The position numbers were made by a program, and so were the translations under genes. A DNA stretch of 33,913 nucleotides from NCBI GenBank assembly GCA_023426265.1, contig JAFABA010000129.1, positions 1 to 33,913 on the forward strand, written 5' to 3'. Below are positions 14,046-21,497 of this stretch, one piece after another. Position 1 is the stretch's first letter. Every line of letters begins with the position of its first letter. The DNA is from Bacillota bacterium (GTDB lineage Bacteria; Bacillota; Clostridia; Christensenellales; CAG-138). Below the pieces are notes generated by a model. The model was not told the DNA's origin. It made no database searches and was given only the letters and a program-made list of their open reading frames with translations.

Positions 14046-14798
14046 TTATACCCGTCCTCGGCGCTTTTGGACGAGGAGGATCACCAGCAATATGGCGAAG
14101 ACCAGGAGCAGCCCGCCCCACAGCAGCGGATTTGCGCTGTCCCCCGTACCGGGCGCAAGCGGGATCGGGTTTTCATTGATGGTTACCACAGGAGGGCCGA
14201 GCGGGATATCGGGATCGTCGGGATCATCGGGATCATCGGGATATTCATAGACGTCCGCCTGAAACACCCAGTTCACCTTGCCGATGGCGTTCTGGAACTC
14301 ATTTCCCAGATCTGCGGGGACTTTTAGCGTAACGGTCAGGGTCTCCGCGTCCCCTCTGTAGAAGCGCCCCAGGTGCACAAATCTGCCCGCGTTGGTTATG
14401 AGGCCGCTGGTCGGCCAAGAGGCGGTTGGCTTGCTCTCCTGTACAACGATATTGCCGCTTTCGTCCTCGACTTCTATTGTGACCTTATTCAAAAGCCCCG
14501 CAACGTCGCTTGCCGGTTCCCCGCGCAGGAAAAGCTCAATGCGCTGGGAGGAAACGTTGCTGATCTTTACTTTCTGCGTATAGGTCCCGCCTGGCATCAT
14601 ACTCTGAAAATCGGGAAACAATCCTTTGCCGGAGCCGGAATCGGGGGCGAAACCGAATAAAGAACCGGCATAGGTTCCGTTATAGGTGACGGAAGAATCC
14701 GCCGCTTGTGCCGTCGCCGCGAATGCGAGCATCAGCAACAGGGTCACAATTGCTGTGCCGGTCCGTTTCAGGCTTAAAATGCGTTTTGTCATGTTCAT
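14046..14798 (-). CDS. Membrane-anchored surface protein with sortase-like APGTG signal
   Basis: 250 residues. A conventional signal peptide (about 1-32, ending AFAATAQA) is followed by an exported beta-rich domain with PGGTYTQKVKISNVSSQRIE (about 70-90), a pattern seen in TasA/camelysin-like and alternate-exported proteins. A (PDD)n spacer lies near residues 186-196, and the C-terminus has APGTGDSANP, a hydrophobic helix and the basic tail QKRRGR, the layout of a sortase sorting signal with a non-canonical motif (APGTG instead of LPxTG). The neighbouring srtB is the obvious candidate enzyme. Unlike its three upstream neighbours it does not carry the SipW-type leader. The family beyond this is not recognised. 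Confidence 0.75.
   Translation of the reverse strand: MNMTKRILSLKRTGTAIVTLLLMLAFAATAQAADSSVTYNGTYAGSLFGFAPDSGSGKGLFPDFQSMMPGGTYTQKVKISNVSSQRIELFLRGEPASDVAGLLNKVTIEVEDESGNIVVQESKPTASWPTSGLITNAGRFVHLGRFYRGDAETLTVTLKVPADLGNEFQNAIGKVNWVFQADVYEYPDDPDDPDDPDIPLGPPVVTINENPIPLAPGTGDSANPLLWGGLLLVFAILLVILLVQKRRGRV
14209..14244. repeat. In-frame 9-bp tandem repeat encoding Pro-Asp-Asp
   Basis: Four 9-bp units begin at 14209, 14218, 14227 and 14236 (consensus TCGGGATCA, with the last two bases varying in the outer units). They encode the Pro-Asp-Asp spacer of the surface protein on the - strand. Unit gain or loss would lengthen or shorten the spacer in steps of three residues without breaking the frame. 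Confidence 0.7.
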
Positions 14799-14869
14799 CC
14801 CCCTTAGTGCCCGCGTGGCGGGTATGGATCAAAGGCAAGGGAAGCAATCCTACGGTTATTCGGGGTTAT

Positions 14870-14896
14870 TCCGGGGCGCGGGTACCGCGCCCCGGA
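14870..14896. other. Strong GC hairpin in the intercistronic gap
   Basis: TCCGGGGCGCGG (14870-14881) and CCGCGCCCCGGA (14885-14896) form a 12-bp perfect stem with a GTA loop. It lies in the 122-bp gap between the 223-residue exported protein and the anchored surface protein. No T-run follows on the - strand, so it is more likely an mRNA-stabilising or processing structure than a terminator. Confidence 0.6.
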
Positions 14897-14920
14897 GAAC
14901 GCCTCTTGTCTAATATCGGG

Positions 14921-15592
14921 TCAATCAAGGTCCGGGAACAGTGCACCGATCGCCTGTGTCGGCGTCAAATTTTCCACCTGAATGGCGTGCGCAGTGATGC
15001 TGATGTTAAACCCGTCCAGGCTGCCGCGATCTTCGCTGGTGAAATCAGTGGGAAGCCCGATGCTGGTGAACGGGGCGCTTGTTACCTCGCCCTTGGCCAG
15101 GGCCTTGCCATAAATAAGGATCGTTGTGTAGGATCCGGGGATGGCCTCAGCGTGTACCAGGTACCAGTTCTCATTGTTGAGCAGCGTTCCGCTAAAATCG
15201 CCTGCCAGCTTGGAATTGCCAAGTACAAAGGAGTCCGTGGTGGAATTGATGTCGATTGCACTTTTCAACTCCAACAGGATATAGGCGGGGTGGTCGCCCG
15301 TGTTTTTCACCCGCGGGTCCTTGGGCGCTACGTCGCCTGGCATGAGGGGCTTTGCTACATAGAACCCAAGCCCTTCATTTCCTGCTGCCGGGTTGGTAGG
15401 CAATGCCGGGGTGGTGGCATCATCAAAATCATATCCGTCCCATGTGGGCTCGCGCAGCATAATGTCGATATTCCCCATCGTAAAGGTATTGGTAGCGGTC
15501 CTCGTCGCGGTGAAATACGCCAGGGTCACACCCAGCGCGGTAATGGCTACGAGGGAAACGACCAGAGAGAGCACAAGTATCTTCTTCTTCAT
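14921..15592 (-). CDS. Exported protein with SipW-type signal peptide, TasA/camelysin-like (C)
   Basis: 223 residues, ATG 15592, with GGAG-type site upstream. The leader MKKKILVLSL runs into ALGVTLAYFTATRTATNTF (about 20-38), the pattern of leaders cut by SipW-type signal peptidases: a small-residue hydrophobic core, then [AW][YW][FL]T and NTFTxGxxxI. The mature part is beta-rich, with PRVKNTGDHPAYILLEL (about 92-109), typical of TasA/camelysin folds, and ends ALFPDLD without a membrane anchor. Related proteins form amyloid-like or pilus-like matrix fibres. Third of the three SipW-type substrates in this locus by transcription order. Confidence 0.8.
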   Translation of the reverse strand: MKKKILVLSLVVSLVAITALGVTLAYFTATRTATNTFTMGNIDIMLREPTWDGYDFDDATTPALPTNPAAGNEGLGFYVAKPLMPGDVAPKDPRVKNTGDHPAYILLELKSAIDINSTTDSFVLGNSKLAGDFSGTLLNNENWYLVHAEAIPGSYTTILIYGKALAKGEVTSAPFTSIGLPTDFTSEDRGSLDGFNISITAHAIQVENLTPTQAIGALFPDLD

Positions 15593-15633
15593 TGCCTTCT
15601 CCTCCGATAATTATCATTCGGTTCTTTTGCCGT

Positions 15634-16236
15634 TCAGCTGAGGCTTTCCTGCTCGGCGAGCATTGACCAGGCCGACGCCGCAGTTTGGGCGGGGAGGTTC
15701 GCACTCTGGATGGCGTATGCGGTTACTTTGATTCCTTCTGCAGGATGTCCCTCGTACCCCTCGCAGATCTGGGTAAGCCGTTCGCCGGTGATCGTATTCT
15801 TAAACGTGACCGTGGTAAACAGCGGGGTCAGCGCACGTTCAGCCGGGGCAGCGGCTTCCTGGCGGAAATATACATTCGTGGGAACGCCGTTCCCGCCGGT
15901 ACCCGTGCCTGTGCCTCTTGTCCAAGCGGCGCTGTAGTCGATTGACTGTATGGCATCGGACAACAGCGTTTGCCCAATTTCCACCTTCATGAATACAAAG
16001 CATGCTTCGCTTCCCGCTTCGAGCGTAACGGTAGGATCCTTGGTAACGATAGAACCGGGCACGATTTTCGGGTTCCCGCCTTCGGGCCAACCGGGCTCCT
16101 CCAGCGTGATGGTGAGATCGCCAACGGTAAACGTGTTGTCAAGAGTGGCGGTTGAGGACGTCAGCCACGCCAGCGTTCCTGCTACACTTGCCAACACCAC
16201 CACGGTTGAAGCCAATATCAGCAACAACTTCTTCAT
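15634..16236 (-). CDS. Exported protein with SipW-type signal peptide, TasA/camelysin-like (B)
   Basis: 200 residues, ATG 16236, AAGGAGGG-like site upstream. The leader MKKLLLILASTVVVLASVAG continues into TLAWLTSSTATLDNTFTVGD, a clear SipW-type cleavage region, followed by LTITLEEPGWPEGG. The mature domain has VTLEAGSEACFVFMKVEIG and a short glycine/threonine-rich loop (RGTGTGTGGNG). No C-terminal anchor. The leader is almost the same as that of the upstream paralogue (A), differing mostly in the mature chain. It should be processed by the SipW-type peptidase encoded upstream and probably becomes a fibre subunit or its accessory; the role is inferred. Confidence 0.8.
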   Translation of the reverse strand: MKKLLLILASTVVVLASVAGTLAWLTSSTATLDNTFTVGDLTITLEEPGWPEGGNPKIVPGSIVTKDPTVTLEAGSEACFVFMKVEIGQTLLSDAIQSIDYSAAWTRGTGTGTGGNGVPTNVYFRQEAAAPAERALTPLFTTVTFKNTITGERLTQICEGYEGHPAEGIKVTAYAIQSANLPAQTAASAWSMLAEQESLS

Positions 16237-16298
16237 TTTCTTTCCCTCCGTTTATTTTAAATGTTGATTATAGTAAGCCGAGCGGTTGCGGCTGGGCC

Positions 16299-16868
16299 TC
16301 ATGGGGTACCGGTATCGCTTTCAAGCGCACGGGCGAAGGCCTGTTGCGGAGTCTCGGAATCCTCGCCCATGCCTTCCGACTGAATGGATTGCGAGAGCAC
16401 CTGCAGCTCAAACTTTTTATCCTTGTACTCGTCCCCCAATCCCGTCTTCACGGAGCAGGAAACGATGAGATACTCGGTTGCTTCCCCTGTGGGAACGGCA
16501 TCCTCGTAGTAGTAATATTCGCCGATTTTATCCCACTTGTGTCCCCATGTAATGGTGCACTGGTCCAAGGATGCACGAAGGCCGGAGCCGGTGGAGCCGT
16601 CCGCATTGCGCCATATGGGCACAAGCGCCACACGAATGTAGGCGTCGACATCGCCTTGGTTCCTGATCTTAACGTTTCTTTTCACGTCGTGATCAAATGG
16701 GTCTTCCTCTACCTCGTTGGGCACCTCGCCCGGCGAGAAGGTGTTGTCCAGTTCGACTGTACGGGATGTCAGCCACGCGAGCGTACCCCCAATGGAGGCC
16801 ACCGCCAACAGCAGTACGACAACCATAATGAACAGTCCTTTATTAAGTTTTGTTATAATCCCCTTCAT
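16299..16868 (-). CDS. Exported protein with SipW-type signal peptide, TasA/camelysin-like (A)
   Basis: 189 residues, ATG 16868, only 3 bp after the signal peptidase gene. A slightly longer leader (MKGIITKLNKGLFIMVVVLLL) leads to IGGTLAWLTSRTVELDNTF, the same cleavage region as protein B. The mature part has KIRNQGDVDAYIRVALVPIW, which matches the TasA/camelysin signature in which an NxGD turn precedes an exposed strand. The end is Ala/Glu-rich, again without an anchor. Its tight spacing to the peptidase gene marks it as the primary substrate partner of that enzyme. Whether A, B and C co-polymerise or are alternatives cannot be told from sequence. Confidence 0.8.
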   Translation of the reverse strand: MKGIITKLNKGLFIMVVVLLLAVASIGGTLAWLTSRTVELDNTFSPGEVPNEVEEDPFDHDVKRNVKIRNQGDVDAYIRVALVPIWRNADGSTGSGLRASLDQCTITWGHKWDKIGEYYYYEDAVPTGEATEYLIVSCSVKTGLGDEYKDKKFELQVLSQSIQSEGMGEDSETPQQAFARALESDTGTP

Positions 16869-16871
16869 GGT

Positions 16872-17417
16872 TCACACCTCCGGATGCTTGGGTGCTTTGC
16901 GTACGTTTGCGCGGGCGTCGGCCGCTTCCGCTTTTTTCAGGAGATCCGGGATAAATACCAGTATCAGCAGCACGATGCCGGCGGTGCCCGCGAGTATCAT
17001 GCCCTTCGGTGAGGAGAGGGCGCTGGCCACATAGCCAAGCCTGGGCACGGTAAACACGGGTTTGCCGATGAGGTTTTGAAAGTGCACGGGCATGGCGTCC
17101 GGCGTGTCGTTCGCATCGCCCTTGGTGATAAAGAAGCTGTTCACGCTGTCTATCTCCACCACGCGGTGGGTAGCGATGACGAGGTCTTCATTGAGTACGA
17201 ATGTGATCGGGTCCCCCACCTGAATACTTTCCGGCGGGACCTTCTTCACGTAGATCAGGCTGCCCACGCGATAACTTGGCTCCATGGAGCCGGAGAGCAC
17301 CGCAAACGGCGTTAATCCAAAAACCCGGACACCGGCAAGCAGTATTGCCAGCAACACGACCAATGTCACAAGCACCGTGGTAAGAAGGTTCCAAATCGCT
17401 TTCATTGTCTTCGGCAA
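16872..17417 (-). CDS. sipW: SipW-type (ER-type) signal peptidase I
   Basis: 181 residues from TTG 17417, with GGAGG nine bases upstream; ATG 17405 has no site. An N-terminal membrane helix (about 9-33) is followed by the catalytic LSGSMEPSYRVGSLIYV (serine about residue 43) and ATHRVVEID, where histidine replaces the lysine of ordinary bacterial enzymes. This Ser-His type is the archaeal/ER-like S26B class to which Bacillus SipW belongs. ITKGDANDTPD follows, and a second membrane helix lies near the C-terminus (GMILAGTAGIVLLILVFIP), with a basic tail. It should cut the leaders of the three following exported proteins outside the membrane. Confidence 0.93.
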   Translation of the reverse strand: MPKTMKAIWNLLTTVLVTLVVLLAILLAGVRVFGLTPFAVLSGSMEPSYRVGSLIYVKKVPPESIQVGDPITFVLNEDLVIATHRVVEIDSVNSFFITKGDANDTPDAMPVHFQNLIGKPVFTVPRLGYVASALSSPKGMILAGTAGIVLLILVFIPDLLKKAEAADARANVRKAPKHPEV

Positions 17418-17441
17418 GGGACGTTTCCTCCGTATCGCGCG

Positions 17442-20400
17442 TTATACCGTGGGGCTGTAAGTGTTAAACGTGTTCACCGCGTTGTTCTCGCCGGAGACCC
17501 AGAAGGGCACGCGGGTCGAGTTTTCAACGGTGCATTTGATTTTGATATCGTCTATGGTTTCACCCAATTTTGTATCGCCGCGGTCCCAGGTATAGTCCGG
17601 GGCATTCTCATACCGCCAGGACCAGTTCGTATCCTCGGTCACGGTGTAGGTCCCCGCCGGCAGGCCGGTGACGTCCTTGCTGCCGTTGCCCTGCACTACT
17701 TCGCGGAACGTATACTCCGCAGTACCGTTGCCGTCCGTATCCACCCCGATGGTAAACAGGAAGGATTCACCCAGAAGCGCGTCCGTCACGTCCTTGGTGA
17801 TGGTGAGCGTTCCGGTAACGACCGTAATGGTAAAGTGCTGCGCGGCTGAGGTGACATCCGCTGAGCCGTTTTTGAACTTGGTATGCTCCGTGATGTCCTT
17901 GCTGCCGATCTCGGTCTTTACTTTGAAAGTAGAGGTCCCAAGCGGCGCGTATGCGGTAAGGTCCGTTCCGGGCGTGGTACCGCTGACCAGCACGGGGGAT
18001 CGGGTGACGACAGGCGCCTCCATGAACGGGGCCGCAACCTGCGGAGCTTCCGCGGCGCCAGCCCATGTAACATTGGAGTAGCGATAGGGCAGATTTGTCT
18101 GCCAGCCCAGGAACACGGTAAAGTCTGAGCAGACCACGGTGGGCTTTAATATGAACAGCCGCAAGCTCTTGTCCGCTGTCGCGTTGGGAGTCTTATTCAG
18201 GGTCGAGATGGACGTGATGTTTAAGCTGCTGTCGGCTCTTGTGACCGAATTAAGGGCGATATCGCAATCCTCCTCGGAATAGGATGCGGGGATATTCGTA
18301 TAGGTATAGGCGAGCGCAGGCGCGCCGCTCAGCCCGGCTTGTGCATCCGTCTGCCCGCCACGCAGCCAGGTTACCGTATATGCGGTCTGCGCAATTGTGC
18401 TTAGCTGCGCTGCGGTCGGGTTCTGCGTAAGGTGGACGCTCAAATCCTTCGGGGTGATGCTGGGTTTGAATACGTTGACGTCGGCTGTACCGGTCAGGTC
18501 CTGCACCCTGCCCGCCTCGCCGATATTTGTACTGGGCTCAGGGTCTGCAGGCGTTATGGTGGCTTTTACCGTGATTGTGGTATCGTTCAGCACGTCCTCG
18601 TATTTTCCGGAGAAACCGCTCACAGTCCAGGACCCGTCGTTTAAAGTTTCGCCTGCGTCTACGACATAGGTCCCTAAAAGCGTGGTGCCATTGTAGATTG
18701 CATAAGATACGTCTGCGTATTCGTTTGTAACGAAATCGCCCAGCGTATAGTTGTTCCCGCCGGTTCCGGCTGTGGTGTACACGCCGCTGAACAGGTCGTT
18801 TAACGTGACGTCGTCGCCCGCGTAGATGTTTTTATCCTGCGTATTGAAGCTGTGGTATAAAATGGGCACGTTGGCCACAGGTACCACAAAATTCTCCAGC
18901 GCATCTGTGGCGGAGCCGGTCTGGTACAGGCCGGAAGCATCCGTATTGGTGGGCACGTCGTTGCCGCCGATAAACCCGGGCGCGCGCGTGACGTCTATTT
19001 CAATAATCAGCATTTTGCCGTAGCTGCCATCCGCTTTGGGTGTATTGGTGATGCAGTTCGCGTCAAAGTCATAGCCTGTCACGCTGACGCAGCGCGTTTG
19101 TGAATTGATGTTTACGTTGAGCCCGGTCACGACGACCGGGGCTTCAAACGTACCGTCGCTTCTTTTTGCCGCGGTCTTGGTGACGATTTTATTTAACCCT
19201 GTAGGCATTGCGTAGTACGGCGTAATGAAATCCCGTACCACCGCAACGCTGCCTAACGGTATTGTCGGCGTCGTTGTCTTGTTGGCAATGTTCCCGAACG
19301 CGGTGTTCAGGCCTTGCTGGTTGCCGGCGGTAAGATAGTATCCGTTCCCGGTGGAGCCGGAGAACGTACCGCCCAGGGTGGTTGCCTGTTTGAAGTTGCT
19401 GGAAACGTGGTTCATGTAGCGGTTGACATTGTTTGACATGTCGGAAGGCTGGGCGTCCGTAAACACGCCTATGGTATACACGGTGGCGCCGTACGTGTTC
19501 TTGATCGTGTAGGACTGTGTAATGGCGTTACCGGCAACCGTGGTATTGAGTTGGGTCGTATCGGACTGGTTCTCTATCGTTGGCACGCCGTCGGTAAAGA
19601 GTATGACCACGCGGTTGCGGGGAGATCCCTGTACCGGATTGTTGCTCAGAACATTTTTGCCAAGCTCCATACCGAGATCGGACCGGGTATATCTGGAACC
19701 GTTATTGTCCAACAGCGCATTGATGGAAGCTGTAACATTGTTTCGCCCCGGCGTTGTGGACATATCCTGGAACGCGCTTTGGTAACGCGCCGTTGTGATA
19801 TTGCCGTACGAATACATAGTGCCGCCGATATATAGTCCGGTACCGGCATTTTGGCTGCCAAACCCGACGACTGCGATGCGGTGGTTCAGCGTGGCGGTTG
19901 CGTTTTCCCGCACTTTTTGCGCAAAGGCGTTGGCCGCAATCTTCAGCGCGTCGATACGTTTGATCAATGTCGCGGTATACAGCGGCCACTGATCAAACAC
20001 CGTGGAGTCACCGTTGGAAGCGCTGGATTGGTAGGCAGTACCGTTGATTGTATAGGAGTAGGTATAGGAATAGTTTGTTTGATTTGGATTGGGGTTCGTA
20101 TCCACTCTGCTTACACTGACAGGGTAATATACTCCGCTCACTTGTCTGAACAGGTTGTATTGGTTGGCCAGCGTATACAGGTTGCTGTTTCTCCTGCTAT
20201 TTCCGGAAATTGAATTGTAATTGGTGCCGGGGAAATCCGTATAAACAGACATACTGGAAGATTGGTCCAGTACCAGCACAAAATCGGTAGGCACGGCGGT
20301 TTCCGTAACGACGCCTGTGGTGAAGAGCTCCATTTTGATCTTATAGGTCTCATCGGTCAGGGATACGGATTTGGACATCGCAATGCCATCCGCGTCATCA

Positions 20401-21113
20401 TCCACCGGGGGAGATTCCTGGCCCTGGGCCATTGCCGTGGGGCCGCCCAGGCCACGCAGCATGCCAGCCGCCTTAGCCATACCCACGACGGGGGGCATGA
20501 AGTCACCCGCGTACGTATTGTTAGGGGCGTGCGGCTCGGTCGGTTCCCAGTTCTTAATATTAAACCAGACAAACGCCTGCTCAACCGTCAGATAGCTCGA
20601 CAGGGAATCGATTTGTCCCTGCGCCAGCTGCGGCAGCACGCTGCCGTAAAACAGCTCTTCGTTCGCCGTATATATGGTAAGCAGCTCGTTATAGAGTTCC
20701 TGGCCAGATAGCTTGGAGATCGCCTCCGGAAACCACGTGTAGAACACCTCTGCCGTCACAAGGGGCTTCAAAGACGCTGCCTGCTCCTCCGTCAGCAGGT
20801 CAAGCACAGCGTGCAGTTCGCCTTCCCCGAGCGTCATCAAATACTGATACAGCCCATCCCCCGCCAGCGTGGTTATATCGACCGGCGTAGGCGTAGGCAG
20901 CGGCGTTACAGTGGGCAGCGGCGTTTCTGCCGGCAAAGACGGGGGGGTAGGTTCCGGCAACGAGGAGGGCGTTGCGCCGTCTGTCTCAACAGGGGCAGGG
21001 CTCGATATAGCAGGGTCATCTCCCTCCGCCGCAAAGCCCGTGGTGGGGAACAGCCCAAATATCAGCAATATGGCTAAGCAGAGGGCCAATGTTTTCTTGC
21101 TTTGTTTCTTCAT
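17442..21113 (-). CDS. Large VWA-domain surface protein (probable fibre tip or adhesin)
   Basis: 1223 residues from ATG 21113, with AAGGGG upstream; GTG 21125 is less likely. A signal peptide (about 1-28, ending PTTGFAA) precedes a Pro/Thr-rich spacer (about 40-80), a helical region to about 240, and a VWA domain from about 275 to 600 with the MIDAS start VLVLDQSSSMS (D283, S285, S287) and VILFTDGVPT. Beta-rich repeats follow. The last 120 residues resemble a Cna-B/SpaA-like prealbumin fold (LTITKDVTDALLGESFLFTI; LPAGTYTVTED). The protein ends VNTFNTYSPTV with no sorting motif or membrane anchor, unusual for such adhesins. It is the first gene of the locus and by far the largest; pilus-tip or matrix-attachment function is an inference. 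Confidence 0.85.
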   Translation of the reverse strand: MKKQSKKTLALCLAILLIFGLFPTTGFAAEGDDPAISSPAPVETDGATPSSLPEPTPPSLPAETPLPTVTPLPTPTPVDITTLAGDGLYQYLMTLGEGELHAVLDLLTEEQAASLKPLVTAEVFYTWFPEAISKLSGQELYNELLTIYTANEELFYGSVLPQLAQGQIDSLSSYLTVEQAFVWFNIKNWEPTEPHAPNNTYAGDFMPPVVGMAKAAGMLRGLGGPTAMAQGQESPPVDDDADGIAMSKSVSLTDETYKIKMELFTTGVVTETAVPTDFVLVLDQSSSMSVYTDFPGTNYNSISGNSRRNSNLYTLANQYNLFRQVSGVYYPVSVSRVDTNPNPNQTNYSYTYSYTINGTAYQSSASNGDSTVFDQWPLYTATLIKRIDALKIAANAFAQKVRENATATLNHRIAVVGFGSQNAGTGLYIGGTMYSYGNITTARYQSAFQDMSTTPGRNNVTASINALLDNNGSRYTRSDLGMELGKNVLSNNPVQGSPRNRVVILFTDGVPTIENQSDTTQLNTTVAGNAITQSYTIKNTYGATVYTIGVFTDAQPSDMSNNVNRYMNHVSSNFKQATTLGGTFSGSTGNGYYLTAGNQQGLNTAFGNIANKTTTPTIPLGSVAVVRDFITPYYAMPTGLNKIVTKTAAKRSDGTFEAPVVVTGLNVNINSQTRCVSVTGYDFDANCITNTPKADGSYGKMLIIEIDVTRAPGFIGGNDVPTNTDASGLYQTGSATDALENFVVPVANVPILYHSFNTQDKNIYAGDDVTLNDLFSGVYTTAGTGGNNYTLGDFVTNEYADVSYAIYNGTTLLGTYVVDAGETLNDGSWTVSGFSGKYEDVLNDTTITVKATITPADPEPSTNIGEAGRVQDLTGTADVNVFKPSITPKDLSVHLTQNPTAAQLSTIAQTAYTVTWLRGGQTDAQAGLSGAPALAYTYTNIPASYSEEDCDIALNSVTRADSSLNITSISTLNKTPNATADKSLRLFILKPTVVCSDFTVFLGWQTNLPYRYSNVTWAGAAEAPQVAAPFMEAPVVTRSPVLVSGTTPGTDLTAYAPLGTSTFKVKTEIGSKDITEHTKFKNGSADVTSAAQHFTITVVTGTLTITKDVTDALLGESFLFTIGVDTDGNGTAEYTFREVVQGNGSKDVTGLPAGTYTVTEDTNWSWRYENAPDYTWDRGDTKLGETIDDIKIKCTVENSTRVPFWVSGENNAVNTFNTYSPTV

Positions 21114-21140
21114 CCCGCTTTGCACCCCTTATGCTGGAAT

Positions 21141-21163
21141 TGGCCGATACAAAATATCGGCCA
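21141..21163. promoter_or_regulatory. Perfect 9-bp inverted repeat in the leader of the VWA gene
   Basis: TGGCCGATA (21141-21149) and TATCGGCCA (21155-21163) are separated by a 5-nt loop and lie 28 bp upstream of the VWA start codon. It could be a repressor operator or an RNA hairpin that affects access to the ribosome site. Confidence 0.55.
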
Positions 21164-21334
21164 AAGGTATGTATTTCCATCCTCTTGTGAAAATGATAAA
21201 CCCGTATGGTCACAAACCAGCCCTACCATTGTCTTTTTTGAGTTTTATTTTTGTCTTTTTCTGGTTCCATTCGGAGAAACGACCCAGAACGTCCTTATAT
21301 TGTTCACAGATAAATTGTTTTCTTAAAAAGCTAT

Positions 21335-21367
21335 AAAAAAATGCCCTGAAGTTGGAACCTTCAGGGC
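21335..21367 (-). terminator. Intrinsic terminator facing the VWA operon
   Basis: On the - strand, GCCCTGAAG and CTTCAGGGC (21367-21359 and 21351-21343) with a 7-nt loop are followed by ATTTTTTTATAG. No gene lies directly upstream on that strand, because the next gene is transcribed away. It may therefore be a leader attenuator of the VWA operon or a block to antisense read-through. Confidence 0.7.
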
Positions 21368-21401
21368 GAATGGCAAGCGGGCTATAAGTACGCTGGTGCG
21401 G

Positions 21402-21430
21402 TTGACAATGGGAAAGCCTAGCGGTATTCT
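21402..21430 (+). promoter_or_regulatory. Sigma-A-type promoter of the lipoprotein gene
   Basis: TTGACA (21402-21407), a 17-bp spacer, and TATTCT (21425-21430). The -35 is perfect and the -10 good. Transcription would start near 21437, leaving a leader of about 60 bp before the ATG at 21498. Confidence 0.8.
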
Positions 21431-21497
21431 CAAATCGACGTAAGGCGCATGTCGCCCGCGTCGCTATGGCTCCATTCGGTTTATAACAGGAGGATAT

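Noticed and set aside
14708..15610. Open frame of 300 codons on the plus strand within the fibre locus
   Set aside because: It is antisense to the exported-protein genes, lacks a ribosome site and gives a low-complexity product with no recognisable fold.
21368..21497. c-di-GMP riboswitch between the VWA and lipoprotein genes
   Set aside because: GGGAAAGCCTAGCGG looks a little like the conserved core, but the other invariant segments are absent and the stretch is explained by a good promoter.
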